From the NCBI RefSeq assembly GCF_018413465.1, contig NZ_JAHCDK010000015.1:1-59806 (forward strand): DNA of 59,806 bases, in the 5' to 3' direction. This DNA is from Flavobacterium sp. CYK-55. Lineage in GTDB: Bacteria; Bacteroidota; Bacteroidia; Flavobacteriales; Flavobacteriaceae. Position 1 is the first letter of the stretch. Each line of letters begins with the position of its first letter. The notes below the pieces were generated by a model that was not told the origin of the DNA, did not search any database, and saw only the letters and a list, made by a program, of their open reading frames with translations. Of the stretch, positions 20,801 to 27,669 are shown one piece after another. The translations under genes and the position numbers were made by a program.

Positions 20801-21111
20801 TTTATGTACGCGATCAACTCGGTTGCGGCATAGATACCGAAAGTATATGGCTGTTGTATTATCCGAACTTTTTTACGCCCAACGACGACGGTTACAACGA
20901 TACTTGGTTTATTGAAAACGGTACGCTTGAACCCAATATGACCGTATACATTTATGATCGCTACGGAAAACTCATCACCGAGCTTGACAAAACAAATCCA
21001 AAATGGAATGGACAGTACAATGACCATCAAGCTGTATCCACCGATTATTGGTTTGTAGTCAACCGACAAGATGGCCGCATACACAAAGGACATTTTACTT
21101 TAAAAAGATAG
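17812..21111 (+). CDS. Large secreted protein with CHU_C (type B) sorting domain
   Basis: A 1099-aa protein with signal peptide (WFITMCLLWLMPWIGNAFS), a series of diverged beta-sandwich-like modules each opening around a Cys (NESCSGNGELTF, NQACSANSNIVV, NNGCSTNSGTIYI, RPGCSLGQGSIRI, PCTNNGNLDVII), and a C-terminal gliding-motility-associated domain from about residue 1015 (NFFTPNDDGYNDTWF, VYIYDRYGKLI, KWNGQYN). That domain is a type B sorting signal for the type IX system. Unlike the protein at 1-8180, its modules are not near-identical in DNA. No PorP/SprF-type outer-membrane partner is encoded next to it. Function is likely structural or adhesive, which is inference. Confidence 0.9.
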   Translation: MKKWFITMCLLWLMPWIGNAFSFTVTTTNESCSGNGELTFTATNADPNGTIVYEVYKLPNLSVPLATVTNNNLGGLSAGTYKIIAQETINGVTTSQEIQTTINNTIQPLVIDVDSINQACSANSNIVVNALSGTPVNYEIFSGPVTFPLQSSNTFNNLPVGVYRIRVFDACGTGVVSTFTVTLNVTALNIAQPTFSNTTPPSCNFTVVEHTITPANGTVIGYPLQIEFVVHPPGGAPDQTFNSVLNNGDLSSEQISETIPAFPNLDFNYDVNILDACGTTFTQNFLVTNNINLLPTIYDLDCNSYYFELKALNFTPPYTLNFSSFPIGFDPATYTTNYPGPYNTDTVQFGDTNLNTPIGNYEVTITDFCGRSKVLSFTIINLPSVPTATATNNGCSTNSGTIYINIIGYRVVTATILSAPASYPFALPHDVSINVDPTLGVLTLNSVPLGDYSIEVINNCGATMLPMQITVPAYADQGMNSEQRPGCSLGQGSIRIWSNNIGLTSLKITAAPSTFNQALPYDASAYITGDGSCYLNNLPPGSYTFSGIDQCNFANQISVIVDGYAITNNTFSLQENCGSFDIPIDFVSNATTGETYWLQKEIAPNQWGHPGSLQPYTEGTIPDGNNSFQLGNHTTNYNLSFNGVFRIVRSFFSFNNGNDINNSSLGADKSCIEILSPTLSFNQVLEITDAYRMPCTNNGNLDVIIEANGKSPIHYTIIDKDGVPFFLDNLNSNIFYNLPPGIYTFQVEDPCGNIVNRIFDVNTLLSLVQIGQPQNMVQCYNVITGNETFDLTQQNNVIFNQQSTLDFTLSYHPSLTDAQNNTNQINNLTLYNPNANPATIYARMIYNAVPNCYEIKSFDLIAGQTPTIALNDLYQSCFLNPVALDASPGNLPTTTYFWSDGTNQPNLTVTQPGITQLTITATNDYGNGQVCTNTKDIEVHISETPVIDHLETSDWTQNENTIAVFTQNSGQFEYSIDGTNYQDSSLFTGLDPGIYTIYVRDQLGCGIDTESIWLLYYPNFFTPNDDGYNDTWFIENGTLEPNMTVYIYDRYGKLITELDKTNPKWNGQYNDHQAVSTDYWFVVNRQDGRIHKGHFTLKR

Positions 21112-21113
21112 CT

Positions 21114-21187
21114 TGTCTACCGCGTATCTACCACAAAATCAGGCTTTGTCAACCTGATGTCTACCTAATTTTTGAGGCTTACTTTTG
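21114..21187 (+). promoter_or_regulatory. Four 11-bp-phased TGTCTACC boxes and promoter upstream of a type IX cargo gene
   Basis: Boxes: TGTCTACCG (21114), TATCTACCA (21125), TGTCAACCT (21147), TGTCTACCT (21158). Starts are 11, 22 and 11 bp apart, so all lie on one 11-bp grid with the middle position empty. The exact -7 element TACTTTTG follows at 21180-21187, 13 bases after the last box, which places that box near the -33 position. The same box pair precedes the gene at 14762. Confidence 0.65.
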
Positions 21188-21197
21188 ATTAGCATTT

Positions 21198-21237
21198 AAT
21201 TTTGAACCGTCAGAAAATCACACTGACTTTCAAAATT
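21198..21237 (+). promoter_or_regulatory. Hairpin in the leader of the 21245 gene
   Basis: AATTTTGAA (21198-21206) pairs with TTCAAAATT (21229-21237); nested inside, GTCAG (21209-21213) pairs with CTGAC (21223-21227) around a 9-base loop. With the TACTTTTG element ending at 21187, the transcript should begin close to the hairpin's 5' edge. The hairpin ends 7 bases before the ATG, so it could protect the 5' end or occlude the ribosome. Confidence 0.6.
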
Positions 21238-21244
21238 TTAGCTT

Positions 21245-23008
21245 ATGAAAAAGAAATTTACCTTTAAACTACTCGCCATTCTGATGCTGACGCAAATTAC
21301 AGCTTCGGCGCAAAACGCTCCAATTTATGCACATGCATTCCAGAGTGCACACGACCAAGGCGTCTGGGCCCGCGCCATGACTACTGATGCACAAAACAAT
21401 GTATATCTTACGGGGCTTTTTCACGGTACCTGTGATTTTGACCCTTCCGGAAGCGTACAAAACCTCACCTATTTGGGCGGAACACCCGGCGATGTTGACG
21501 GAGAATCTGATGTTTTTATCAGTAAATACGATGCGGCCGGAAACCTCATTTGGGCCAAAAGTTTGATTGAGCCCACTTTTGATGGCATGAATGAAGAGCG
21601 GCCGACTGCTATTACGCTAGACAACCAAAACAATCTATATCTGTGCGGATTTACCAATACCCGTGGTTTTTTCATTAGTAAATGGTCCGTCGAAGGTAAC
21701 GAAATCTGGACGCGTTATTTTGACGATGCGCCCGATAACAATGCGCTGACTTTTGGTATTAAACCTATTCCGGGCGGTGTGGTAGTGAATGGCTTTTTTA
21801 CCGGAACTTTAGATTTTAACCCTTCGCCAACTTCCGTAAACTCATTAACCGCGTTTAATAACGATGCTTTTCTGGTTTCACTTAACAGCGACGGAAACTT
21901 CGCTTGGGCCAAACAAATTGAAACCAATGGCGCTGTGATTCTGACCGGACTTGATACCACTGCGCAAGGTGAAATTGTAACTTCAGGTGTTTTTGTCGGC
22001 TCTGTTGATTTGAATCCTGACCCAAATATTCAATCAATATTTACTTCGCAATCAACTTCTTTTAGTGCGTTTAGTTCTGTTTTTGCAGCCAAATATTCAA
22101 GCACAGGTAACTTGATTTGGAGCAAACACTACCGCGGAACAGCCACAACCGATTTCTTGACAACTTTGGTTAAAACCGACAGCCAAGGCAATGCGATTGT
22201 CCTGAGTGATTTTAGAGGAAGCACTTCATTTTCAACAACTACTAACGTATCTTCAACCACCAATTACAACACTTTTTTATCTAAGGCCGACAGCAACGGC
22301 ACTTTGCTTTGGGCCAAGAAAATTGTTCAAAATGATGGTTTTATTCAAACTGCCAACGGAGCCAATATGGCCATTGATGGTTGCGATAACATTTATGTTT
22401 CGGGTGAATTTACCGGCACTTGTGATTTTGATCCTTCGGCAACAACGCATGAATTGCAATCATTGACCAACACGCGCGCCGTATTTCTGGCGAGTTATTC
22501 ACCCGATGGAAATTATCTTTCTGCCTTTGACCTCAAAGGATTGGGCACGCCTGATTTTGTAGAATTCACTGGTTATTTGCCCATTGCGGTTGATGCCGAA
22601 CAAAATCTTCTAGCAGGTGGAACGTTCAGAAACACCCTTGATTTTGATCCGACCGCTGCTACACTTGAGCTGCATTCATCGGTAAATGCAAGCAGTTCAA
22701 TAGCCGGTGTTTACTTGGCTAAATACCCAAATCCAAATTCTTGTGCCTTGGCCAATCAAACTTTTACCGAGGACGCGTGGAGCGTTTTTCCGAATCCGGC
22801 GCATGATCAAATCAACATACATTTTAAAGAAACACAAAGTCATTTTACGGCCCAACTCATCGATATGCAAGGCCGAATTGTATTGCAAGAAAAAAATCAA
22901 AACAACCAGCGTTTTACACTTGAAACCAAAAATATCCCCGCGGGCGTTTATTTGCTAAAAATGCAAACAGACAAACAAACTTTTACACAAAAAATCATCC
23001 TTCAGTAA
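21245..23008 (+). CDS. Secreted SBBP-like beta-propeller protein with type A sorting domain
   Basis: A 587-aa protein with signal peptide (FTFKLLAILMLTQITASAQ) followed by repeated blocks of the SBBP kind: GNLIWAKSL, GNFAWAKQI, GNLIWSKHY and GTLLWAKKI alternate with GTCDFDPSGS, GTLDFNPSPT, GSVDLNPDPN, GTCDFDPSAT and NTLDFDPTAA. The spacing suggests a bladed propeller. The last 75 residues (WSVFPNPAHDQINIHF, DMQGRIVLQEK, IPAGVYLLKM) form a type A type IX sorting domain. The product should be surface-exposed or released. Substrate unknown. Its upstream region has phased direct repeats and a leader hairpin shared in part with the gene at 14762. Confidence 0.88.
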   Translation: MKKKFTFKLLAILMLTQITASAQNAPIYAHAFQSAHDQGVWARAMTTDAQNNVYLTGLFHGTCDFDPSGSVQNLTYLGGTPGDVDGESDVFISKYDAAGNLIWAKSLIEPTFDGMNEERPTAITLDNQNNLYLCGFTNTRGFFISKWSVEGNEIWTRYFDDAPDNNALTFGIKPIPGGVVVNGFFTGTLDFNPSPTSVNSLTAFNNDAFLVSLNSDGNFAWAKQIETNGAVILTGLDTTAQGEIVTSGVFVGSVDLNPDPNIQSIFTSQSTSFSAFSSVFAAKYSSTGNLIWSKHYRGTATTDFLTTLVKTDSQGNAIVLSDFRGSTSFSTTTNVSSTTNYNTFLSKADSNGTLLWAKKIVQNDGFIQTANGANMAIDGCDNIYVSGEFTGTCDFDPSATTHELQSLTNTRAVFLASYSPDGNYLSAFDLKGLGTPDFVEFTGYLPIAVDAEQNLLAGGTFRNTLDFDPTAATLELHSSVNASSSIAGVYLAKYPNPNSCALANQTFTEDAWSVFPNPAHDQINIHFKETQSHFTAQLIDMQGRIVLQEKNQNNQRFTLETKNIPAGVYLLKMQTDKQTFTQKIILQ

Positions 23009-23074
23009 AACAACAGCCCGCTCAATCCATCGGAATCAAAAAAGGTTTTGTTATCTTTACCCAAATTGAAACCG

Positions 23075-23956
23075 ATGGATTTTTCTCAAAAAATGCTCCG
23101 TGACAACGCTTTGTCCGGAAAAGTAATTGTTATTACCGGCGGCGGAAGCGGGCTGGGCAAAGCCATGACGCGCTACTTCATGGAACTCGGCGCAAACGTT
23201 GCCATCACTTCTAGAAATTTAGAAAAACTACAAACCACCGCAGCCGAACTTGAGCAATCTACCGGGGCCAAATGCTTACCATTGGCTTGTGATGTGCGCC
23301 ATTACGATCAAGTTGAAAACATGCTCGCCGAGGTACTCAAAGCCTACGGAAAAGTAGATGTTTTACTCAACAATGCCGCGGGCAATTTTATTTCACCCAC
23401 CGAGCGACTCTCGGCCAACGCTTTTGATACCGTCATTGACATTGTGCTCAAAGGAACCAAAAACTGTACTTTGGCCTTTGGCAAACATTGGATTGACACC
23501 CAACAAACCAGCGCTACCGTACTCAATATTGTTACCACTTATGCTTTTACCGGCTCGGCTTATGTGGTGCCGAGTGCTACCGCCAAAGCCGGTGTTTTGG
23601 CTATGACGCGCAGTCTGGCTGTAGAATGGGCCAAATATGGCATCCGAACCAACGCGATTGCTCCGGGACCGTTTCCGACCAAAGGCGCTTGGGACCGGCT
23701 TTTGCCCGGCGACTTGGCCGATAAATTTGATATGGCCAAAAAAGTGCCGCTCAAACGCGTGGGCGACCACCAAGAACTGGCCAATTTAGCAGCTTATTTG
23801 GTGTCTGATTTTTCGGCCTATATCAACGGTGAAGTTGTGGTCATTGATGGCGGCGAATGGCTCAAAGGCGCCGGACAGTTCAACTTGCTCGAACAAATTC
23901 CCGAAGAAATGTGGGATATGCTCGAGATGATGATCAAAGCCAAGAAAAACGGATAA
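23075..23956 (+). CDS. 2,4-dienoyl-CoA reductase-like short-chain dehydrogenase
   Basis: A 293-aa SDR protein: dinucleotide motif TGGGSGLGKA near the N-terminus, LLNNAAGNF, and an active-site region closely resembling mitochondrial DECR1, with Tyr156 in NIVTTYAFTG and Lys171 in PSATAKAGV. The 15-residue Tyr-Lys spacing is that of DECR rather than the usual YxxxK. AIAPGPFPTKGAWDRL and the terminal VVIDGGEWLKGAGQF also fit. Expected reaction: NADPH-dependent reduction of 2,4-dienoyl-CoA in beta-oxidation of unsaturated fatty acids. I chose the ATG at 23075; TATCTTTA at 23052-23059 looks like a -7 element and lies inside the longer frame. Stands alone. Confidence 0.88.
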   Translation: MDFSQKMLRDNALSGKVIVITGGGSGLGKAMTRYFMELGANVAITSRNLEKLQTTAAELEQSTGAKCLPLACDVRHYDQVENMLAEVLKAYGKVDVLLNNAAGNFISPTERLSANAFDTVIDIVLKGTKNCTLAFGKHWIDTQQTSATVLNIVTTYAFTGSAYVVPSATAKAGVLAMTRSLAVEWAKYGIRTNAIAPGPFPTKGAWDRLLPGDLADKFDMAKKVPLKRVGDHQELANLAAYLVSDFSAYINGEVVVIDGGEWLKGAGQFNLLEQIPEEMWDMLEMMIKAKKNG

Positions 23957-24135
23957 AATTATTTTGAATGTTGTGTGATGAATGTTGAATGATTTACAAA
24001 TCAGACAACATACTTTATTTTATTCAGCTCAAGGTTCTTAACCACCTATTGTGCGGGTCAATTTCTGAGCACCAATCGCTGCTCAACACGCAAATTTAAA
24101 TGCAACATTTAGCATTTATCATGCATCATTTATTG

Positions 24136-24504
24136 GGGCGTGCCCCTGCGGGTCGCGTTTTTCGCAGTGCGCGGCACTTAGCTACAACCGCTCACGCGGG
24201 TGTCTGTCGGATACATTTGATTTGATTTTAAATTTTGACTTCACTTTTTCTGTTAAACGCTACATTCTCTTGCGTGAGATTTAGCTTCGCTCAGTTCGGC
24301 TAAAGCCTCGGGTGACTCGAGCGGAGCGAACAGGCGAAGCAAATTAAAAGGAGGAAGTCCGGTGGACTTCAGGTATCTTACTAAGTTTCATTTTTGACAA
24401 ATGCTTGAAGTATAGTCGTGTGCGTGAGGGATGGCAGCGGTTAGCCCGCAGACACGCAGTGGCGAGGACTATGAGCGAACAGCCCGACCCGCAGGGGCAC
24501 GCCC
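24136..24504. repeat. 369-bp structured element with 20-bp perfect inverted ends
   Basis: GGGCGTGCCCCTGCGGGTCG at 24136-24155 is the exact reverse complement of 24485-24504. Inside is a 7-bp hairpin GAAGTCC-GGT-GGACTTC (24354-24370 region) and further complementary segments (GGTGTCTG against CAGACAC). It is GC-richer than its AT-rich surroundings. Read on the minus strand, the right part (GGGCTGTTCGCTCATA, then CCGCTGCCATCCCTCACGC) resembles the dispersed repeats at 8917 and 48143. No coding capacity. Could be a miniature mobile element or a structured RNA gene. Confidence 0.65.
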
Positions 24505-24632
24505 AATGAAGATTTATGATTAACGATTGTTGATTTTAGATTTATGATTTGAAGAACTGACAACAAAAAATGGACAACTCACAACCAATTTACGTGAGCC
24601 TCAAACTATTAACTTTTGTTAACAAATTAGCC

Positions 24633-24662
24633 TTGAAAAACCCATAATTAATTGTATTTTTA
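24633..24662 (+). promoter_or_regulatory. Promoter for the parA operon
   Basis: TTG at 24633-24635, 19 bases, then TATTTTTA at 24655-24662 (TAnnTTTG with one mismatch), 24 bases before the parA ATG. Spacing fits the Bacteroidetes -33/-7 model. Confidence 0.55.
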
Positions 24663-24686
24663 CGGCTTAAAATTTTTAAAGTTTAG

Positions 24687-25454
24687 ATGGGTAAAATCAT
24701 TGCTATAGCCAATCAGAAAGGCGGCGTCGGAAAAACCACCACTTCGGTGAATCTGGCGGCTGCTTTGGGTGTTCTCGAGAAAAAAGTTTTATTGATTGAT
24801 GCCGACCCGCAAGCCAACGCGAGTTCAGGTTTGGGTTTGGATATTGAAAGTATCAGCATTGGTACGTATCAGATTCTTGAGCACAGCCATTTACCCGAAG
24901 AAGCCATTATTGCGTGCAGCACGCCCAATGTTTCAATCATTGCCGCGCACATTGATTTGGTGGCCATTGAAATTGAACTGGTGGACAAAGAAAACCGCGA
25001 GTATATGCTCAAGCAGGCTTTAGAAAAAATCAAAGATCAGTTTGATTATATTTTGATTGATTGCGCTCCGTCACTCGGATTGCTAACGCTCAATGCGCTG
25101 ACCGCTGCTGATTCGGTGATTATTCCGATTCAATGCGAATACTATGCGCTCGAAGGTTTGGGCAAATTGCTCAACACGATCAAAAGCGTTCAAAAAATTC
25201 ACAATCCGTCGCTGGATATTGAAGGTTTGCTGCTCACGATGTATGATTCGCGTTTGCGCCTTTCAAATCAAGTGGTTGAAGAAGTGCAGAAACACTTTAA
25301 CGATATGGTTTTTGAAACCATTATTCAGCGCAACGTAAAACTCAGCGAGGCGCCGAGTTTTGGTGAAAGCATCATCAATTACGACGCAACGAGCAAAGGT
25401 GCTACCAACTATTTACACCTAGCGCAAGAAATTATCAGAAAAAATACTTTGTAA
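24687..25454 (+). CDS. parA: Chromosome-partitioning ATPase ParA/Soj
   Basis: A 255-aa P-loop ATPase that works with ParB and parS sites in chromosome segregation. Deviant Walker A KGGVGKTT at residues 11-18, LLIDADPQANASSG (Walker A'), DYILIDCAPSLGLLT (Walker B region), and the QCEYYALEGLGKLL segment. Length is that of chromosomal Soj proteins. It is first in a six-gene operon with parB 6 bases downstream. I did not find a parS-like palindrome beside it. Confidence 0.96.
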   Translation: MGKIIAIANQKGGVGKTTTSVNLAAALGVLEKKVLLIDADPQANASSGLGLDIESISIGTYQILEHSHLPEEAIIACSTPNVSIIAAHIDLVAIEIELVDKENREYMLKQALEKIKDQFDYILIDCAPSLGLLTLNALTAADSVIIPIQCEYYALEGLGKLLNTIKSVQKIHNPSLDIEGLLLTMYDSRLRLSNQVVEEVQKHFNDMVFETIIQRNVKLSEAPSFGESIINYDATSKGATNYLHLAQEIIRKNTL

Positions 25455-25460
25455 AAAAAT

Positions 25461-26360
25461 ATGTCGCAAGTAGTCAAAAAACAAGCATTGGGAAGAGGAT
25501 TATCTGCCTTGCTCAAAGATCCGGACAACAACATTCAATCAGTGAGTGACAAAAATGCTGATAAAGTAGTTGGCAACATCATTGAGCTTGAAGTAGATGC
25601 TATTGAAATCAATCCGTTTCAGCCACGCAGCAACTTTAATGAAGAAGCTTTGCAGGAATTGGCGATTTCCATCCGCGAGTTGGGTGTGATTCAGCCGATT
25701 ACTGTGCGCAAACTCGACTTCAATAAATATCAATTGATTTCGGGTGAAAGACGTTTGCGTGCCTCTAAAATCAACGGATTTAAAACGGTTCCTGCTTATA
25801 TTCGCATTGCCAACGATCAAGAATCGCTTGAGATGGCTTTGGTGGAGAACATTCAAAGACACGACCTGGATCCGATTGAGATTGCGCTTTCATACCAACG
25901 CCTCATGGACGAAATTCAACTCACGCAAGAGCAAATGAGCGAGCGCGTGGGCAAGAAACGTTCAACCATTGCCAACTATTTGCGTTTGCTCAAACTTGAT
26001 CCGATTATTCAGACAGGTATCCGCGATGGGTTTATCAGTATGGGCCACGGACGTGCGATCATCAACATTGAAGATCAAGACGTTCAGACCGATATTTACC
26101 AGAAAATTGTCAGCCAAAACTTATCGGTACGCGAAACCGAAACCTTGGTTAAAAAATATCAAGACAGCTTGAAACCTTCGGCTAAATCAGCCAAAAAAGG
26201 AAGTTCATTTGATGTGGCAGATGCTGAGAAAAAAGCTATTTCTGAATATTTCGGCGCTAAAATTGACATCAAAATGGCTGGGAACGGAAAGGGTAAAATT
26301 GCAATTCCGTTTCATTCTGAAGAAGACTTTCACCGCATTGTCAAACTCATCAAAGGTTAG
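25461..26360 (+). CDS. parB: Chromosome-partitioning protein ParB/Spo0J
   Basis: A 299-aa parS-binding CTPase. N-terminal LGRGLSALLKD (ParA contact), the NPFQPRSNF segment, the CTP-binding GERRLRAS motif, LVENIQRHDLDPIEIA, and a central HTH (LTQEQMSERVGKKRSTIANYLRLL), then a C-terminal dimerisation region rich in Lys. Length and order are normal. Its stop codon TAG shares one base with the GTG start of the next gene, showing translational coupling. Confidence 0.96.
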   Translation: MSQVVKKQALGRGLSALLKDPDNNIQSVSDKNADKVVGNIIELEVDAIEINPFQPRSNFNEEALQELAISIRELGVIQPITVRKLDFNKYQLISGERRLRASKINGFKTVPAYIRIANDQESLEMALVENIQRHDLDPIEIALSYQRLMDEIQLTQEQMSERVGKKRSTIANYLRLLKLDPIIQTGIRDGFISMGHGRAIINIEDQDVQTDIYQKIVSQNLSVRETETLVKKYQDSLKPSAKSAKKGSSFDVADAEKKAISEYFGAKIDIKMAGNGKGKIAIPFHSEEDFHRIVKLIKG

Positions 26361-26920
26361 TGCATAAAGCGATTATCATACTACTCTGTCTTGTTGTCTT
26401 CGGGAACTTTTCGGTTTTCGGGCAAAGAAAGTCAGACCCTTTTGTGATTATAAAAGATTCGACCAAATCGCAAGAAATCAATCCGCTTTCACCGGCCAAG
26501 GCTGCTTTTTATTCGGCTGTTTTACCCGGACTTGGGCAAGCCTACAACAAAAAATACTGGAAAATTCCGCTCGTATATGGAGCCATCGGAACCACGCTGT
26601 ATTTTTATCAATCCAACAACAAAAAATACCAAGAATTTCGCGAAGCATACAAAGACCGACTCGCCGGAAATCCGGATCCGAAATACGCTTATTTGGATAA
26701 TAACCGATTGATACAAGCGCAAAGGTTTTATCAAAGAAACCGCGATTTATCGTTGTTGCTCACCGTTGCTTTTTATGCTTTGAACATTATTGACGCCAAC
26801 GTTGACGCACATTTAGGGCAATTCAATGTCAACAGCAATTTATCGCTCAGACCTGAAATCAAACCCGACGAACAATACATCAGACCCAATTTTGGCGTGG
26901 CCTTTAATTATCAATTCTAA
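26360..26920 (+). CDS. DUF5683 family membrane-associated protein
   Basis: A 186-aa protein starting with GTG inside the parB stop (TAGTG). It has a signal peptide (AIIILLCLVVFGNFSVFG), then the conserved SPAKAAFYSAVLPGLGQAYNKKYWKIP segment of the DUF5683 family, a hydrophobic stretch (VYGAIGTTLYFY), and a second (LLLTVAFYALNIIDANVDAHL). The family is found beside parB and dapB throughout flavobacteria. Function unknown; location probably the cell envelope. It overlaps dapB by one base (TAATG). Confidence 0.85.
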   Translation: MHKAIIILLCLVVFGNFSVFGQRKSDPFVIIKDSTKSQEINPLSPAKAAFYSAVLPGLGQAYNKKYWKIPLVYGAIGTTLYFYQSNNKKYQEFREAYKDRLAGNPDPKYAYLDNNRLIQAQRFYQRNRDLSLLLTVAFYALNIIDANVDAHLGQFNVNSNLSLRPEIKPDEQYIRPNFGVAFNYQF

Positions 26921-27627
26921 TGAAAATAGCTTTACTCGGATACGGAAAAATGGGTAAAATCATTGAAGAAATTGCCCTTTCACGCGGACATCAAATTGTG
27001 TTGCGCAAAACCAGTGAAAGCAGTTTTGACGGACTTGAAAATGCCGATGTAGCCATTGATTTTAGCGTTCCGAGTGCAGCAGTTCGTAACATTTCTGAAT
27101 GCTTGCATACCAACGTTCCGATTGTTTCGGGCACGACCGGTTGGTTGGATGAATATCAAACCATGGTTGATTTATGCCAAAAGCAAAACGGAGCCTTCAT
27201 TTACGGTTCAAATTTTAGTTTGGGCGTGAATATCTTTTTTGAACTCAATCGCCATTTGGCGCGCGTAATGGCGCAGTTTGAGCAATACAAAGTTTCAATG
27301 GAAGAAATTCACCACACCCAAAAATTAGATGCTCCGAGCGGAACAGCCATTAGTTTGGCGCAAGGTATTATTGAAGAATCTGATTATTTAGATTGGTCGC
27401 TGAAGAATACTACTCCGCCGCACCAACAAACGATTGAAATTGATGCTTTGCGCATTGAAAATGTTCCGGGTACACACAGCATCACCTATGATTCTGACAT
27501 TGATGCTATTGAAATCAAACACATCGCTCACAACCGCAAAGGTTTTGCTCTGGGCGCGGTGGTTGCTGCTGAATGGCTCGTCGGAAAAAAAGGCGTTTAT
27601 ACCATGAAAGAAGTTTTGAATCTTTAA
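26920..27627 (+). CDS. dapB: 4-hydroxy-tetrahydrodipicolinate reductase
   Basis: Catalyses the NAD(P)H-dependent reduction step of lysine and diaminopimelate synthesis. The 235-aa protein shows GYGKMGKII at the N-terminus, DFSVPSA, VSGTTGW, NFSLGVNIFFELN, and the signature EIHHTQKLDAPSGTA carrying the catalytic His pair and Lys. It is the shorter form found in Bacteroidetes (enterobacterial DapB is about 273 aa). Start ATG overlaps the previous stop by one base, so it is translationally coupled in the parA operon. Confidence 0.96.
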   Translation: MKIALLGYGKMGKIIEEIALSRGHQIVLRKTSESSFDGLENADVAIDFSVPSAAVRNISECLHTNVPIVSGTTGWLDEYQTMVDLCQKQNGAFIYGSNFSLGVNIFFELNRHLARVMAQFEQYKVSMEEIHHTQKLDAPSGTAISLAQGIIEESDYLDWSLKNTTPPHQQTIEIDALRIENVPGTHSITYDSDIDAIEIKHIAHNRKGFALGAVVAAEWLVGKKGVYTMKEVLNL

Positions 27628-27669
27628 AATTCAAACATAAAATATAATATACAACCAAATTGATTTCTT

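Larger units (their letters stand above)
23957..24686. other. 730-bp gene-free region
   Basis: No open frame of note on either strand. It holds AATGTTGAATGAT-type and TTTATGATTAACGATTG-type simple repeats near its edges, the structured element at 24136-24504, and the parA promoter at its right end. No tRNA fold or transposase was seen. Confidence 0.7.

Noticed and set aside
23393..23773. Minus-strand open frame of about 126 codons inside the dienoyl-CoA reductase gene
   Set aside because: It is opposite the intact active-site region and its product is low-complexity without domain features.
24348..24371. GAGGAAGTCCGG resembles the conserved 5' part of RNase P RNA
   Set aside because: The rest of the RNase P core, including the ACAGAA-type 3' segment, is absent and the segment is explained by a GAAGTCC/GGACTTC hairpin.
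24505..24686. parS site beside parA
   Set aside because: No palindrome of the parS kind was found in the parA-parB neighbourhood.
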